Shown: piece by piece, positions 27,474 through 36,557 of the stretch
Numbering within the stretch: the first letter of the stretch is position 1
Layout: each line of letters opens with the position of its first letter
Source of the DNA: Vibrio cidicii
Lineage (GTDB): Bacteria; Pseudomonadota; Gammaproteobacteria; Enterobacterales; Vibrionaceae
Direction: 5' to 3'
Length of the DNA: 64,000 nucleotides
Assembly (NCBI RefSeq): GCF_009763805.1
Contig: NZ_CP046804.1
Coordinates: forward strand, 744,001 to 808,000
The notes under the pieces: generated by a model
Told to the model about the DNA's origin: nothing
The model's input: only the letters and a program-made list of their open reading frames with translations
Database searches by the model: none
Made by a program: the position numbers and the translations under genes

Positions 27474-27509
27474 ATCTATATATTGTAGTACAAACACAAC
27501 ATATAGGGG
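27474..27509 (-). promoter_or_regulatory. Pair of candidate NrdR boxes upstream of nrdA
   Basis: Two 16-base elements, ATCTATATATTGTAGT (27474-27489; reverse ACTACAATATATAGAT) and ACACAACATATAGGGG (27494-27509), match the NrdR consensus acaCwATATATwGtgt. Their centres are 20 bases apart, near two helical turns. NrdR is the ATP/dATP-sensing repressor of ribonucleotide reductase genes. They lie about 100 bases before the nrdA start. Confidence 0.8.
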
Positions 27510-27578
27510 CACTACGGTTTGCGGGTAACAAGATAGTGCTATTGGCAGGTCATTTCAAGTTATAGCCTTGGGATGACT

Positions 27579-27587
27579 TGTGGATAA
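27579..27587 (-). promoter_or_regulatory. DnaA box upstream of nrdA
   Basis: TGTGGATAA on the plus strand is the perfect nine-base DnaA box TTATCCACA on the minus strand, 204 bases before the nrdA start. In E. coli DnaA activates or tunes nrdAB, so a regulatory role is plausible; one box alone can occur by chance. The rest of the 27376-27842 region is AT-rich without a gene. Confidence 0.7.
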
Positions 27588-27788
27588 GTGGTGAAATCGA
27601 AAAAAACAGTAAGTAAACACTTACCGATGACAAAAGAGCTCAATTGAGTAGAGAAAAATGACAATTTTGGATCGGTTCAATCTTAACCGTCTGCAAAAAT
27701 ATTTTTCTTGATCTTTCAGTCATTTTGTAAGCCGATATTGGATTGTTCAAATTGGAAGCAAAAGCACAAAAATGGCGCAGTGAACAAC

Positions 27789-27818
27789 TAAAAAAGGCAG
27801 TAGATTTATGCTACTGCC
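27789..27818 (-). terminator. Terminator of ubiG
   Basis: Stem GGCAGTAG/CTACTGCC with a seven-base loop (27796-27818) followed on the minus strand by T6, 24 bases after the ubiG stop. Confidence 0.9.
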
Positions 27819-27842
27819 AATGAAGTTATAGCGACATCGAGA

Positions 27843-28550
27843 TCAGAATTTTTGTGTGTGGACAATGTAGTTGACCTCAACATTGCGTCCGAGCTTGTAG
27901 CTGTCAGTCAACGGGTTATAGTGCAGACCTGTGATACCTTGCTCACAGAGATCGGTTTGGTCAATCATCTTGATGAGCTCTGAGGGACGAATGAATTTTT
28001 CATGGTCGTGTGTGCCCTCAGGGACGATCTTCAGCAGTTTTTCCGCACCGACAATCGCGAACAAATAAGACTTGAGATTGCGGTTGAGTGTCGAGAAGAA
28101 AACGTGGCCACCGGGTTTAACCAATGCCGCGCAAGACTGAATCACCGACAAAGGGTCCGGCACGTGTTCCAGCATTTCCATGCAGGTCACGACATCATAT
28201 TCGCCAGCATGCTGTTCGGCGTGATCTTCAATGGTGCTTTGCACGTAAGTCAGTTTGGTACCCGTTTCTAAAGCGTGCATACGGGCAACTTCTAGTGGCT
28301 CTTTACCCATATCTAAGCCAGTGACAATCGCCCCTTCACGAGCCATGCTTTCGGCCAAAATGCCACCGCCGCAGCCAACATCCAATACCTTCTTGGCAAA
28401 CAGACCTTGCGCTTTTTCGAGCACGTAATCGAGACGCAGAGGGTTGATCTGGTGGAGCGGTTTAAACTCGCCCTCTAAGTCCCACCAACGGGAAGCCATC
28501 TCTTCAAACTTTCTGATTTCATTTGGATCAACGTTTTGTGTTTTATTCAT
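27843..28550 (-). CDS. ubiG: Ubiquinone biosynthesis O-methyltransferase UbiG
   Basis: UbiG performs both O-methylations in ubiquinone synthesis with S-adenosylmethionine. The 235-residue protein has motif [10 protein letters not shown] (residues about 55-63), motif [14 protein letters not shown] and a [12 protein letters not shown] motif, with the N-terminal [19 protein letters not shown] typical of UbiG. It is divergent from gyrA, the same arrangement as in E. coli. Confidence 0.97.
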   Translation of the reverse strand: MNKTQNVDPNEIRKFEEMASRWWDLEGEFKPLHQINPLRLDYVLEKAQGLFAKKVLDVGCGGGILAESMAREGAIVTGLDMGKEPLEVARMHALETGTKLTYVQSTIEDHAEQHAGEYDVVTCMEMLEHVPDPLSVIQSCAALVKPGGHVFFSTLNRNLKSYLFAIVGAEKLLKIVPEGTHDHEKFIRPSELIKMIDQTDLCEQGITGLHYNPLTDSYKLGRNVEVNYIVHTQKF

Positions 28551-28837
28551 ATGCTTCGTCCGCGCTGTGCTGCTTCCGTGAAAAGATGGCGCATTATAAC
28601 GCCATCGTTCTTTTCCTCCATAGGGAAAGGCATTTTTGGTTGAATATGGCTAAATAATCACCTGCAATCAGCGTGATAGAGAAATAATGTGCAATTTCTC
28701 TGCAATTGATTCACAACCAACCTCACAACCTGATAAAAGGAAAGGGAAAGGGATGCCGCAACGGGGAATTGTGTGTTATATTTTTGCACCTTAAACGTAT
28801 TGTACATACGATCAGAAAATAGAGGGATAATGGCTCT

Positions 28838-31516
28838 ATGAGCGATCTAGCTAAAGAGATCACGCCCGTAAACATTGAAGATGAGCTGAGAGGTTCATAC
28901 CTCGACTACGCGATGTCCGTTATCGTTGGTCGTGCTCTTCCAGATGTGCGTGATGGCCTAAAACCAGTACACCGCCGCGTATTGTTCGCGATGAGTGTGC
29001 TAGGCAATGACTGGAATAAACCATATAAAAAATCTGCCCGTGTAGTCGGCGACGTAATCGGTAAATATCACCCACATGGTGACAGTGCGGTATACGATAC
29101 TATTGTTCGTATGGCACAGCCGTTTTCGCTTCGTTATATGCTGGTCGATGGCCAAGGAAACTTTGGTTCGATCGATGGTGACTCCGCGGCGGCAATGCGT
29201 TATACCGAAGTTCGCATGGCGAAAATTGCCCATGAACTTCTAGCAGACCTAGATAAAGAAACCGTGGATTATGTGCCAAACTATGATGGTACAGAACAGA
29301 TCCCAGCGGTGCTTCCAACCAAAATTCCTAACCTGCTGGTCAACGGTTCGTCCGGTATCGCCGTAGGTATGGCAACCAACATTCCTCCGCACAACTTGAC
29401 GGAAGTGATTGATGGCTGCCTTGCGTATATCAATAACGAAGCCATCACTATTGATGAGTTGATGGACTACATTCCAGGCCCAGATTTCCCGACGGCTGCG
29501 CTGATTAGCGGACGCAAAGGCATTGTTGACGCGTACAAAACAGGGCGCGGCAAAATCTATATGCGTTCGAAAGCGGATATCGAAGTCGAGAAGAATGGCA
29601 AAGAAACCATCATCGTTACTGAGATCCCATATCAAGTGAACAAAGCTCGCTTGATTGAAAAGATTGCAGAGCTAGTAAAAGAGAAGAAAGTCGAAGGCAT
29701 TAGTGCACTGCGCGACGAGTCTGACAAAGACGGTATGCGTATTGTTATTGAATGTAAGCGCGACGCTGTGGGTGAAGTGGTTCTAAACAACCTTTACGCT
29801 CAAACTCAGTTACAAACGACGTTTGGTATCAACATGGTTGCGTTGGACAACGGACAACCGAAGCTATTCAACTTGAAAGAGATGTTGAAGTGTTTTGTTG
29901 ATCACCGTCGTGAAGTGGTTACTCGCCGTACCATTTTTGAACTGCGCAAAGCGCGTGAGCGTGCCCATATTCTTGAAGGTTTGGCGCTGGCTTTGGCCAA
30001 CATTGATGAAATCATTAATTTGATCCGTCAAGCGCCAACACCGGCTGAAGCAAAAGCAGGCCTGATTGCACGTGGCTGGGAACTGGGTAATGTAGCGGCG
30101 ATGCTGGAGCGCGCGGGTACCGATGCGGCTCGTCCTGAATGGCTAGAGCCTCAATACGGCATTCGTGATGGCCTGTACTTCCTGACCGAGCAACAAGCGC
30201 AAGCTATCCTTGATCTTCGCCTGCACAAGCTAACTGGCCTTGAGCACGAGAAGATCCTTGATGAGTACAAAGCACTCCTTGAAGAAATCGCTGAACTGAT
30301 GCATATCCTTGCCAGCACTGAGCGTTTGATGGAAGTGATCCGTGAAGAGCTAGAAGCGGTTCGCGATGCATTTGGCGATGCTCGTCGTACTGAAATTACC
30401 GCGGCAACTCACGATATCGACATGGAAGAGCTGATCGCTCGTGAAGATGTGGTTGTGACACTGTCGCACGAAGGCTATGTGAAGTACCAGTTACTGAGCG
30501 ACTACGAAGCTCAGCGTCGCGGTGGTAAAGGTAAGAGTGCCACACGCATGAAAGATGAAGACTATATCGAGCGTCTTCTGGTGGCCAACACACACGATAA
30601 CATTCTTTGCTTCTCCACTCGTGGTAAAACTTATCGCTTGAAAGTGTATCAATTGCCTCTCGCAAGCCGTACGGCTCGCGGTAAGCCGATTATTAACTTG
30701 TTGCCGCTGGAAGAAAATGAACGTATTACTGCTATTCTGCCAGTAACAGAATTCAGCGCAGACAAATACATCTTTATGGCAACTGGAGACGGCACGGTTA
30801 AGAAGACCTCGCTTGATCAGTTCTCTAACGTTCGTGCAAACGGTCTTATCGCGCTTAACCTACGTGATGATGACTCACTGATTGGTGTGGATATCACTGA
30901 CGGCGAAAGCGAAATTATGCTGTTCTCTAAATTCGGCAAAGTAGTGCGCTTTAAAGAATCTGAGGAAACCGCAGTTGTCGATGAACATGGTCAACCTGTG
31001 CTGGATGAAAACGGTCAGCCAGAGATCAAGTTCAAAGGCGTAAGACCTATGGGCCGTACTGCCGCGGGTGTACGAGGCATGAAACTGGCCGATGGTGACC
31101 AAGTTGTATCGCTCATCGTACCTAAGACAGAAGGGGACGTGCTAACCGTTACTGAAAATGGTTACGGTAAGCGTACCAGCCTGTCTGAATACCCAACCAA
31201 AGGTCGTGGTACTCAGGGCGTGGTTTCTATCAAAGTCTCTGAACGCAATGGCAGCGTCGTCGGTGCGGTTCAAGTTGACGAAGGCGACGAGTTCATGATG
31301 ATCACCGATGCCGGTACACTGGTTCGTACCCGTGTAGCGGAAGTGAGCCAAGTGGGCCGTAACACTCAAGGTGTCACCCTGATCCGTACTGCAGAAGACG
31401 AATCGGTGGTTGGTCTACAACGTATCGAAGAAGTCGAAGAGGTGGAATCGCTAGAAGGCGATGAAGCGCAAGAGACTGATGTGGTTGTCGATGATGCTCA
31501 AGACGAGCAGGAATAA
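28838..31516 (+). CDS. gyrA: DNA gyrase subunit A
   Basis: GyrA is the breakage-reunion subunit of DNA gyrase. The 892-residue protein has the catalytic tyrosine Y122 (AMRYTEVR) and a quinolone-resistance region [17 protein letters not shown] in which S83 and D87 (E. coli numbering equals local numbering here) are wild type, so no target-site fluoroquinolone resistance is visible in gyrA. The C-terminal six-bladed domain includes the GyrA box QRRGGKG near residue 565. A final acidic tail ([16 protein letters not shown]...) matches gamma-proteobacterial GyrA. ATG 28838 follows GAGGGATAATGGCTCT. Confidence 0.98.
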   Translation: MSDLAKEITPVNIEDELRGSYLDYAMSVIVGRALPDVRDGLKPVHRRVLFAMSVLGNDWNKPYKKSARVVGDVIGKYHPHGDSAVYDTIVRMAQPFSLRYMLVDGQGNFGSIDGDSAAAMRYTEVRMAKIAHELLADLDKETVDYVPNYDGTEQIPAVLPTKIPNLLVNGSSGIAVGMATNIPPHNLTEVIDGCLAYINNEAITIDELMDYIPGPDFPTAALISGRKGIVDAYKTGRGKIYMRSKADIEVEKNGKETIIVTEIPYQVNKARLIEKIAELVKEKKVEGISALRDESDKDGMRIVIECKRDAVGEVVLNNLYAQTQLQTTFGINMVALDNGQPKLFNLKEMLKCFVDHRREVVTRRTIFELRKARERAHILEGLALALANIDEIINLIRQAPTPAEAKAGLIARGWELGNVAAMLERAGTDAARPEWLEPQYGIRDGLYFLTEQQAQAILDLRLHKLTGLEHEKILDEYKALLEEIAELMHILASTERLMEVIREELEAVRDAFGDARRTEITAATHDIDMEELIAREDVVVTLSHEGYVKYQLLSDYEAQRRGGKGKSATRMKDEDYIERLLVANTHDNILCFSTRGKTYRLKVYQLPLASRTARGKPIINLLPLEENERITAILPVTEFSADKYIFMATGDGTVKKTSLDQFSNVRANGLIALNLRDDDSLIGVDITDGESEIMLFSKFGKVVRFKESEETAVVDEHGQPVLDENGQPEIKFKGVRPMGRTAAGVRGMKLADGDQVVSLIVPKTEGDVLTVTENGYGKRTSLSEYPTKGRGTQGVVSIKVSERNGSVVGAVQVDEGDEFMMITDAGTLVRTRVAEVSQVGRNTQGVTLIRTAEDESVVGLQRIEEVEEVESLEGDEAQETDVVVDDAQDEQE

Positions 31517-31552
31517 CGCGCTCTCTTGTTGAGAAAACAAGCGTATATTGAT

Positions 31553-31583
31553 AAAAGCCGGGTAGTTTTCTATCCGGCTTTTA
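31553..31583 (+). terminator. Terminator of gyrA
   Basis: Stem AAAAGCCGG.TAG/CTA.CCGGCTTTT (31553-31582) with a short T-rich loop and a T-rich tail, 36 bases after the gyrA stop. Confidence 0.92.
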
Positions 31584-31793
31584 ATTTTTGCTCCCATTTT
31601 CCAGCGAAAAGTGAACGGCTTGGCAAAATACTAGTTATGCAACTGGACGCTTTTTCTTATTTTTGGAACCCAACCCCGTAATTCCGACATTTCTTGAGCT
31701 TAAAACCGCTCGCTCGCCTTTTAATCTGATAGCCTGCACTTATAGGAAAAAGCAGTAAGAGAAAGTAACTGCTTTTGCGCAGGAGATGTACAT

Positions 31794-32039
31794 ATGGAAT
31801 TGCAAGCTGCTTCCTCACTATCGACCTATCTGGCAGTGATGATGGCACTGCTGATTGGTTACCCTTTTGCTTTGGTCGGGGTCAAATTAGCAAACAGTGG
31901 CTGTCGTTTAGCGAAACAGAAGTGGGTTAATCGCTTTAATTACTTTTTTGCTCTGATTTTATTGATCTTTATGATCGCGCATATTCATAGCGATACTTTT
32001 TTAGCCATTGAACTTTTGCAATGGTTTCAACCAGAGTAA
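31794..32039 (+). CDS. Small membrane protein, 81 aa, unknown function
   Basis: An ATG at 31794 behind CAGGAGATG starts an 81-residue protein with two hydrophobic segments, about residues 13-33 (AVMMALLIGYPFALVGVKLA) and 49-64 (YFFALILLIFMIAHIH), separated by a basic loop (CRLAKQKWVNR). This is a two-pass inner-membrane topology. I do not recognise the family. The clear ribosome-binding site and typical composition support a real gene. It stands alone between gyrA and a gene-poor AT-rich region. Confidence 0.7.
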   Translation: MELQAASSLSTYLAVMMALLIGYPFALVGVKLANSGCRLAKQKWVNRFNYFFALILLIFMIAHIHSDTFLAIELLQWFQPE

Positions 32040-32060
32040 ACCAATAATGCTATTTTATTG

Positions 32061-32488
32061 GATCGATAAAGATCTTATTTGATGATCTAATCTAATTTTC
32101 AGCGCTAAATAAGAAATACAATAGGGGAATTACGAGAAAAGATCATTCCATATGCGATGGAAGATCAATTCTTGCTGTCTTTTTGATCTTGCTATTGAGC
32201 TCGGTAAAATTGAGAGGGTGGCCTTTCTTCCTCCAGTAAGGGGCTAAATCGTCAGTCCAAATAGAGCGCTGGATCTGTATTTATTTGCTTGAATTAAATG
32301 ATTTTTTATCCGTAAGATTGCTTTAGTAAAGTGCAGAGAAGCAATTCAAATCACATTTGTGGCAACGAAATTTCTTTTGTCTTAGGAAAATACCCCAGGG
32401 TTGAATGCGATCTTTTCTTCAGTAAAAGATCAAAAACATCGCACGCTAGATAGGGATCATTTGTAAGGAGAATAAGATCAAGATCGAA
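32061..32488. repeat. GATC cluster with inverted repeats
   Basis: Twelve GATC sites occur in about 425 bases (32061, 32071, 32084, 32141, 32163, 32185, 32272, 32409, 32428, 32455, 32476, 32482) against fewer than two expected by chance. Two pairs form inverted repeats: GATCTTTT/AAAAGATC (32409-32416 and 32424-32431) and GATC.TTCCAT/ATGGAAGATC (about 32141-32166). Such Dam-site clusters are typical of replication-control or SeqA/RctB-type regions, but no iteron array of fixed period is evident. Confidence 0.75.
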
Positions 32489-32824
32489 GTTGAAAAATAA
32501 TGTGATGACTATTCCATTGTCGATAATTAATTGTACAATTATCATGCAAGCTGTTATTATTTTTGAGAATTAACGATTTTATTTCTGGTAATAGTACGTG
32601 TGCTGATAGGGTAGTCGCAGTGGATACAGTCAAAACTCAATTAAAAAAAGATTTCTATTCACAGATTTATTCTCTACAGTCTAGTGCTGTGTCTCAATCG
32701 ACTTCAACATTAGCAGTATTAACAGAAGAAGAAACTCAGCGAGCTGGAAGCCGCATGGATAGAGTTGGTGGTTTGGAAGAAAAACCAAACTCACTAAGAT
32801 CGGAAAACGGGAAGACGTCTGATG

Positions 32825-32854
32825 AACCTCAAACTTTTGTTTGGGGTTTTTTTA
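32825..32854 (+). terminator. Strong terminator upstream of ribA, part of a possible attenuator
   Basis: Stem AACCTCAAAC/GTTTGGGGTT with loop TTTT (32825-32848) and T-run. Just upstream GTTTGG (32771-32776) pairs with CCAAAC (32785-32790), and that CCAAAC can instead pair with GTTTGG of the terminator (32839-32844). The alternatives are mutually exclusive, as in transcription attenuators. It could equally end an independent small RNA. Confidence 0.75.
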
Positions 32855-32972
32855 CGCCTAAGGGTTGCCTCGGAGTTGAATTGTTATAATATAACAAAAA
32901 ATTCATTTGTGATCCGTATGTTGAATTTCTCAGTATCAGACCTCATATTTGGCCTATAAGTGAGAGCAGATC

Positions 32973-33623
32973 ATGTATGCAATATCAGATAGACAAAAAT
33001 TAACAAATCAAGTGAGTGTAGGTATGGCGGAAGTTCGAGCCAGGGTCGATTTTAAAGTCGGCGCAAAAAGTGATATTGATGCGGAGATTTTATCGTTTCG
33101 CGGTCTTAACTCCGACAAAGAACATGTCGCGGTGATTTTTAAGTCAGCCGACAAGACTCAGTCGGTACCGTTAGTGAGAATGCATTCAGAGTGTCTGACG
33201 GGCGACGTATTCCACTCCTCACGCTGTGATTGTGGTGAACAACTCGAAGAAACGATCACTCGCATGGGGCAATCTGGTGGAATTATCCTCTACTTGCGCC
33301 AAGAAGGACGTGGTATTGGTTTGTACAACAAAATTGATGCTTACTTGTTGCAAAGCCAAGGGATGAATACCTACGAAGCCAATAATCATTTAGGCTTTGG
33401 TGATGACTTGCGTGACTTCACTGAAGCGGCACAAATGCTTGAAGCGCTTGGGGTGAAACAGATACGTTTAGTGACAAATAATCCGAAGAAAATTCGTGAA
33501 CTGAAAGAATATGGGATTGAGATTGTTGAAGTGGTCAACACCTCAGCGCATATTAAAGATGGCAACGAAAACTACTTACGTGCCAAAGTCTCGCATGGCA
33601 AACACAACCTTAAAGTTGACTGA
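32973..33623 (+). CDS. ribA: GTP cyclohydrolase II
   Basis: RibA opens GTP to the first intermediate of riboflavin synthesis. The 216-residue protein has the zinc cysteines C74, C85 and C87 ([18 protein letters not shown]), the [13 protein letters not shown] catalytic loop, and LVTNNPKKI. There is no fused RibB domain. The N-terminal ~18 residues are poorly conserved, so an internal start at M18 is possible, but ATG 32973 follows GTGAGAGCAG. An attenuator-like terminator lies 120 bases upstream. No FMN riboswitch is recognised. Confidence 0.93.
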   Translation: MYAISDRQKLTNQVSVGMAEVRARVDFKVGAKSDIDAEILSFRGLNSDKEHVAVIFKSADKTQSVPLVRMHSECLTGDVFHSSRCDCGEQLEETITRMGQSGGIILYLRQEGRGIGLYNKIDAYLLQSQGMNTYEANNHLGFGDDLRDFTEAAQMLEALGVKQIRLVTNNPKKIRELKEYGIEIVEVVNTSAHIKDGNENYLRAKVSHGKHNLKVD

Positions 33624-33662
33624 GACAAGCGCTGGTCATTGATTGATATCCAACTTTCTAAC

Positions 33663-33690
33663 AAAAGCCTCACTAAATTGGGGCTTTTTT
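33663..33690 (+). terminator. Terminator of ribA
   Basis: Stem AAAAGCCTC/GGGGCTTTT (one G-T pair) with an eight-base loop and T-run (33663-33690), 40 bases after the ribA stop. Confidence 0.9.
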
Positions 33691-33746
33691 CGTTTCTGGC
33701 TTGCAAAAAAAATGTAAATTTGTATGATCAGCAACAAAAGTGCAAA

Positions 33747-33761
33747 TGAGAATAGTTAGCA
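33747..33761. promoter_or_regulatory. Candidate Fur box upstream of irpA
   Basis: TGAGAATAGTTAGCA matches the 7-1-7 Fur consensus TGATAATnATTATCA at 11 of 14 positions. It lies 42 bases upstream of the irpA start, a usual operator position. Iron control of irpA-type genes is known in other bacteria and fits. Confidence 0.65.
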
Positions 33762-33802
33762 CTACCAATAATATTAACAAATGCTCAACAAGGATGCTTT
33801 CA

Positions 33803-35066
33803 ATGAATGCCAAGAACTTCTTGCTCCACTCTATTACCGCGTCAATCTTGCTTACTAGTGGCAGTGCGCTGGCGGCAAATGTCACTCAACAACAGGTCGT
33901 TGCACACTATGCTGACATTGCGCACGCGGTTTTTGCTGATTCACTAACCACGGCACAAGTACTTGAAAGAAAAGTAGAACAGTTCCTTTCTGCGCCGTCA
34001 GAAGCAAAACTCAACGAAGTAAAACAAGCTTGGTTTGCCGCGCGCGTTTCCTTACCAGCAGTCAGAAGTGTTCCGTTTTGGTAATGCAGTCGTGGATGAC
34101 TGGGAAGGCCAGTTAAATGCTTGGCCACTTGACGAAGGTTTGATTGACTACGTAGCAGCAGGTTACCAACATGAACTGGGTAATGAAGGCGCCAAAGCCA
34201 ATATTATTGCCAATACCACGCTGAAGATTGGCAACAGCACCTTGGATGCATCGAATATCACCCCGAAGTTGATTGCAGATCTAAACGAAGTTGGTGGCTC
34301 TGAAGCAAACGTTGCGTCAGGTTACCACGCGATTGAATTCTTGCTTTGGGGACAAGATCTCAACGGCACCAACGCGGGCGCGGGTCAACGTGCGTACACA
34401 GACTTTGTTGTGGGTGAGGCATGTACCAACGGCCACTGTGACCGTCGTGGTGCTTACTTAAAAGCCGCAGCACAGCTTCTGGTGCAAGATCTTGAGTGGA
34501 TGGAAAAGCAGTGGTCTGCCGAAGGCAAAGGAAACTATCGCCAAGAGTTGCTTGCAGAATCGAGCGAAAATGGTCTACGTAAGATGCTGTTTGGTATGGG
34601 TTCTCTCTCTCTCGGTGAGCTAGCGGGCGAGCGTATGAAGGTGGCGCTGGAAGCCAATTCTACCGAAGATGAGCACGACTGTTTCTCAGACAACACACAC
34701 AACTCGCACTACTACAACGAGCAAGGCATCTACAACGTTTATACTGGTCTGTACAAACGCGCTGATGGCACGTTACTCTCAGGTCCAAGCTTGCATGACT
34801 TGGTGAAGCAAAAAGATCCACAAGCGGCAAAAGAGATCCAAAAGCAGTTTGATGTTACTCGTGCACAAGTTGGCAAGTTAGTGACTTCAGCAGAAAAAAA
34901 TAATCAGCATTTTGACCAACTGATAGCGGCTGGCAACACGCAGGGCCATGCGTTAGTCAATGCAACCATCATGTCACTCGTGGCGCAAACCTCAGCCATT
35001 GAACGTGCGGCAGGCATTGTGGGTATTGACAGCCTCAACCCAGATACCGCTGACCACGAATTCTAA
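33803..35066 (+). CDS. irpA: Imelysin-family iron-regulated protein IrpA, frameshifted as read
   Basis: ATG 33803 behind AAGGA starts a protein with a signal peptide (NFLLHSITASILLTSGSALA, cleavage before ANVTQQQ). As read, the frame stops at 34084; removing one base in the GTTTC at 34045-34049 gives AARVPYQQSEVFRFGNAVVDDWEG and a mature imelysin domain to 35066, 420 residues in all. The family motif GxHxxE is intact as GYHAIEFLLWGQD. Imelysin (M75) proteins are periplasmic or outer-membrane proteins of bacterial iron metabolism; the name reflects a claimed insulin-cleaving protease, but a peptidase role is disputed. First gene of the cassette continuing to 38659, with a candidate Fur box upstream. 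Confidence 0.92.
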
Positions 35067-35088
35067 TCAGCACAGCATGATGTTTTTC

Positions 35089-35109
35089 AGGGCTCTTTTT
35101 TGGAGCCCT
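35089..35109 (+). terminator. Intra-operon hairpin after irpA
   Basis: Stem AGGGCTC/GAGCCCT with a seven-base T-rich loop (35089-35109), 22 bases after irpA. No T-run follows, so partial attenuation or mRNA processing is more likely than full termination. Confidence 0.5.
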
Positions 35110-35152
35110 TTGCTATTTAAGAATAACAACCTGTTTTTTCAGGAAGTGATCG

Positions 35153-36535
35153 ATGAAGTCTTATTTATTGAGCCTTTTAGTGCTGTCCATTTCAGGTGCT
35201 GTGTTTGCAGAGAACGAAAAATCGGGCGGCGACACTAGCGTAAGAAAAGAGGGGCCAAACGCTTTTTCCTTACCAGCGGCAAATTTGCCGATGAGTGAAC
35301 GTCTGGATTTTAGTGTAGGAAACAGTTTCTTCCGCAATCCTTGGGTTCAAGCTCCTGCTTCAACGGACGCGAGAGATGGCCTCGGTCCGCTTTTTAACAC
35401 CAATGGCTGTCAAAATTGCCATATCAAAGATGGCCGCGGTCACCCACCTGAAGCCAATGACTCGCACTCCGTCTCAATGCTGGTTCGGCTCAGCATTCCT
35501 GCACTGACAGATGAGCAAAAGCAAGCGCTGCTCAAAGGGGGAGTGGTGCCAGAGCCGACCTATGGCGATCAATTACAAGATTTTGCCTTGCCGGATCAAA
35601 AAGCAGAGGGCAAGATCATAGTCACCTATTCGCCCGTGCCAGTCAGGTTCCAAGATGGCAGTGAGGTGGTGCTGCGTAAACCCCATGTCACAATCGGCGA
35701 GTTGGGATACGGGGCAATGCATCCTGATGTCATGCTGTCTGCCCGAGTTGCGCCGCCCATGATCGGTCTTGGCTTGCTGGAAAGCATCCCGGAAGAGACA
35801 CTGCGCCAATGGGCCGATCCGGATGACGCCAATCACGATGGCATCTCAGGTAAACTCAACCGCGTTTGGGATGTACAAAAGCAAGATTTCGCCATTGGGC
35901 GCTTTGGTTGGAAGGCGGGGCAACCCAGTCTGATGCAGCAAAATGCCGCCGCGTTCAATGGAGACATTGGCCTAACCAGTCGTCTCTTTCCACAAGAAAA
36001 CTGCACCGCAAAGCAAGCACTGTGTGAAACAATGCCAAACGGTGGGGAGCCAGAGGTTAGCGATAATATCCTCGCTTTTGTTGAATTTTATTCACAGCAT
36101 CTCGCAGTCCCAGTACGAAGGAACTTACAAGATCCTCAGGTTCAGCAAGGTGCAGCTTTGTTTGAGCGAGTGGGTTGTCAGAGCTGCCATAAAAAGGATG
36201 TAAAGACAGACAAACGACCGAATTTACCGGCCTTATCGCAGCAAACCATCCACCCATACAGCGATCTGCTACTGCACGATATGGGCGAAGGGTTGGCGGA
36301 TAATCGCCCCGAGTTTCTGGCTAATGGCCGCGAATGGCGCACGCCGCCACTGTGGGGGATTGGTTATACGCAAGAGGTCAATGGCCATACCTACTTCTTG
36401 CATGATGGGCGAGCTCGCAATCTACTTGAAGCCGTGTTGTGGCATGGTGGTGAAGCAGAAGCCGCGAAACAAAAAGTATTGGCGATGAGCAAAGCGGAGA
36501 GAGACGCTTTGATCGCTTTCCTCAATTCGTTATAA
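35153..36535 (+). CDS. Exported di-haem oxidoreductase (DUF1111, putative thiol oxidoreductase)
   Basis: The 460-residue protein has a signal peptide (MKSYLLSLLVLSISGAVFA) and two c-type haem sites, CQNCH at 86-90 and CQSCH at 342-346, so it acts in the periplasm. The DUF1111 family resembles di-haem cytochrome c peroxidases and is annotated as thiol oxidoreductase without proven substrate. Methionine-rich and histidine-containing segments near FLHDGRARNLLEAVLWHGGEA at the end are typical (shown in part: LHDGRARNLLEA). It lies between two imelysin genes, a conserved partnership that suggests redox handling of iron or an iron-containing ligand. Confidence 0.9.
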   Translation: MKSYLLSLLVLSISGAVFAENEKSGGDTSVRKEGPNAFSLPAANLPMSERLDFSVGNSFFRNPWVQAPASTDARDGLGPLFNTNGCQNCHIKDGRGHPPEANDSHSVSMLVRLSIPALTDEQKQALLKGGVVPEPTYGDQLQDFALPDQKAEGKIIVTYSPVPVRFQDGSEVVLRKPHVTIGELGYGAMHPDVMLSARVAPPMIGLGLLESIPEETLRQWADPDDANHDGISGKLNRVWDVQKQDFAIGRFGWKAGQPSLMQQNAAAFNGDIGLTSRLFPQENCTAKQALCETMPNGGEPEVSDNILAFVEFYSQHLAVPVRRNLQDPQVQQGAALFERVGCQSCHKKDVKTDKRPNLPALSQQTIHPYSDLLLHDMGEGLADNRPEFLANGREWRTPPLWGIGYTQEVNGHTYFLHDGRARNLLEAVLWHGGEAEAAKQKVLAMSKAERDALIAFLNSL

Positions 36536-36557
36536 GAATCGTTATAGGAATTTTAGT

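Larger units (their letters stand above)
32040..32972. other. AT-rich gene-poor region between a small membrane protein and ribA
   Basis: No well-supported gene is seen in these 933 bases. The first half holds a dense GATC cluster with inverted repeats; the second half holds a transcription-attenuator-like arrangement and a terminator. A GTG-initiated frame from 32620 to 32889 (89 codons, MDTVKTQLKKDFYSQ...) has AGGG about nine bases upstream. It reads straight through the terminator, so I do not call it a gene, although its first part could be a leader peptide. Confidence 0.6.

Noticed and set aside
28796..28810. CGTAT-TGTAC-ATACG inverted repeat before gyrA
   Set aside because: Arms of only five bases in an AT-rich promoter region; too weak to call an operator.
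32351..32545. 64-codon minus-strand frame in the GATC-rich region
   Set aside because: No ribosome-binding site, low-complexity hydrophobic translation in AT-rich DNA; likely chance.
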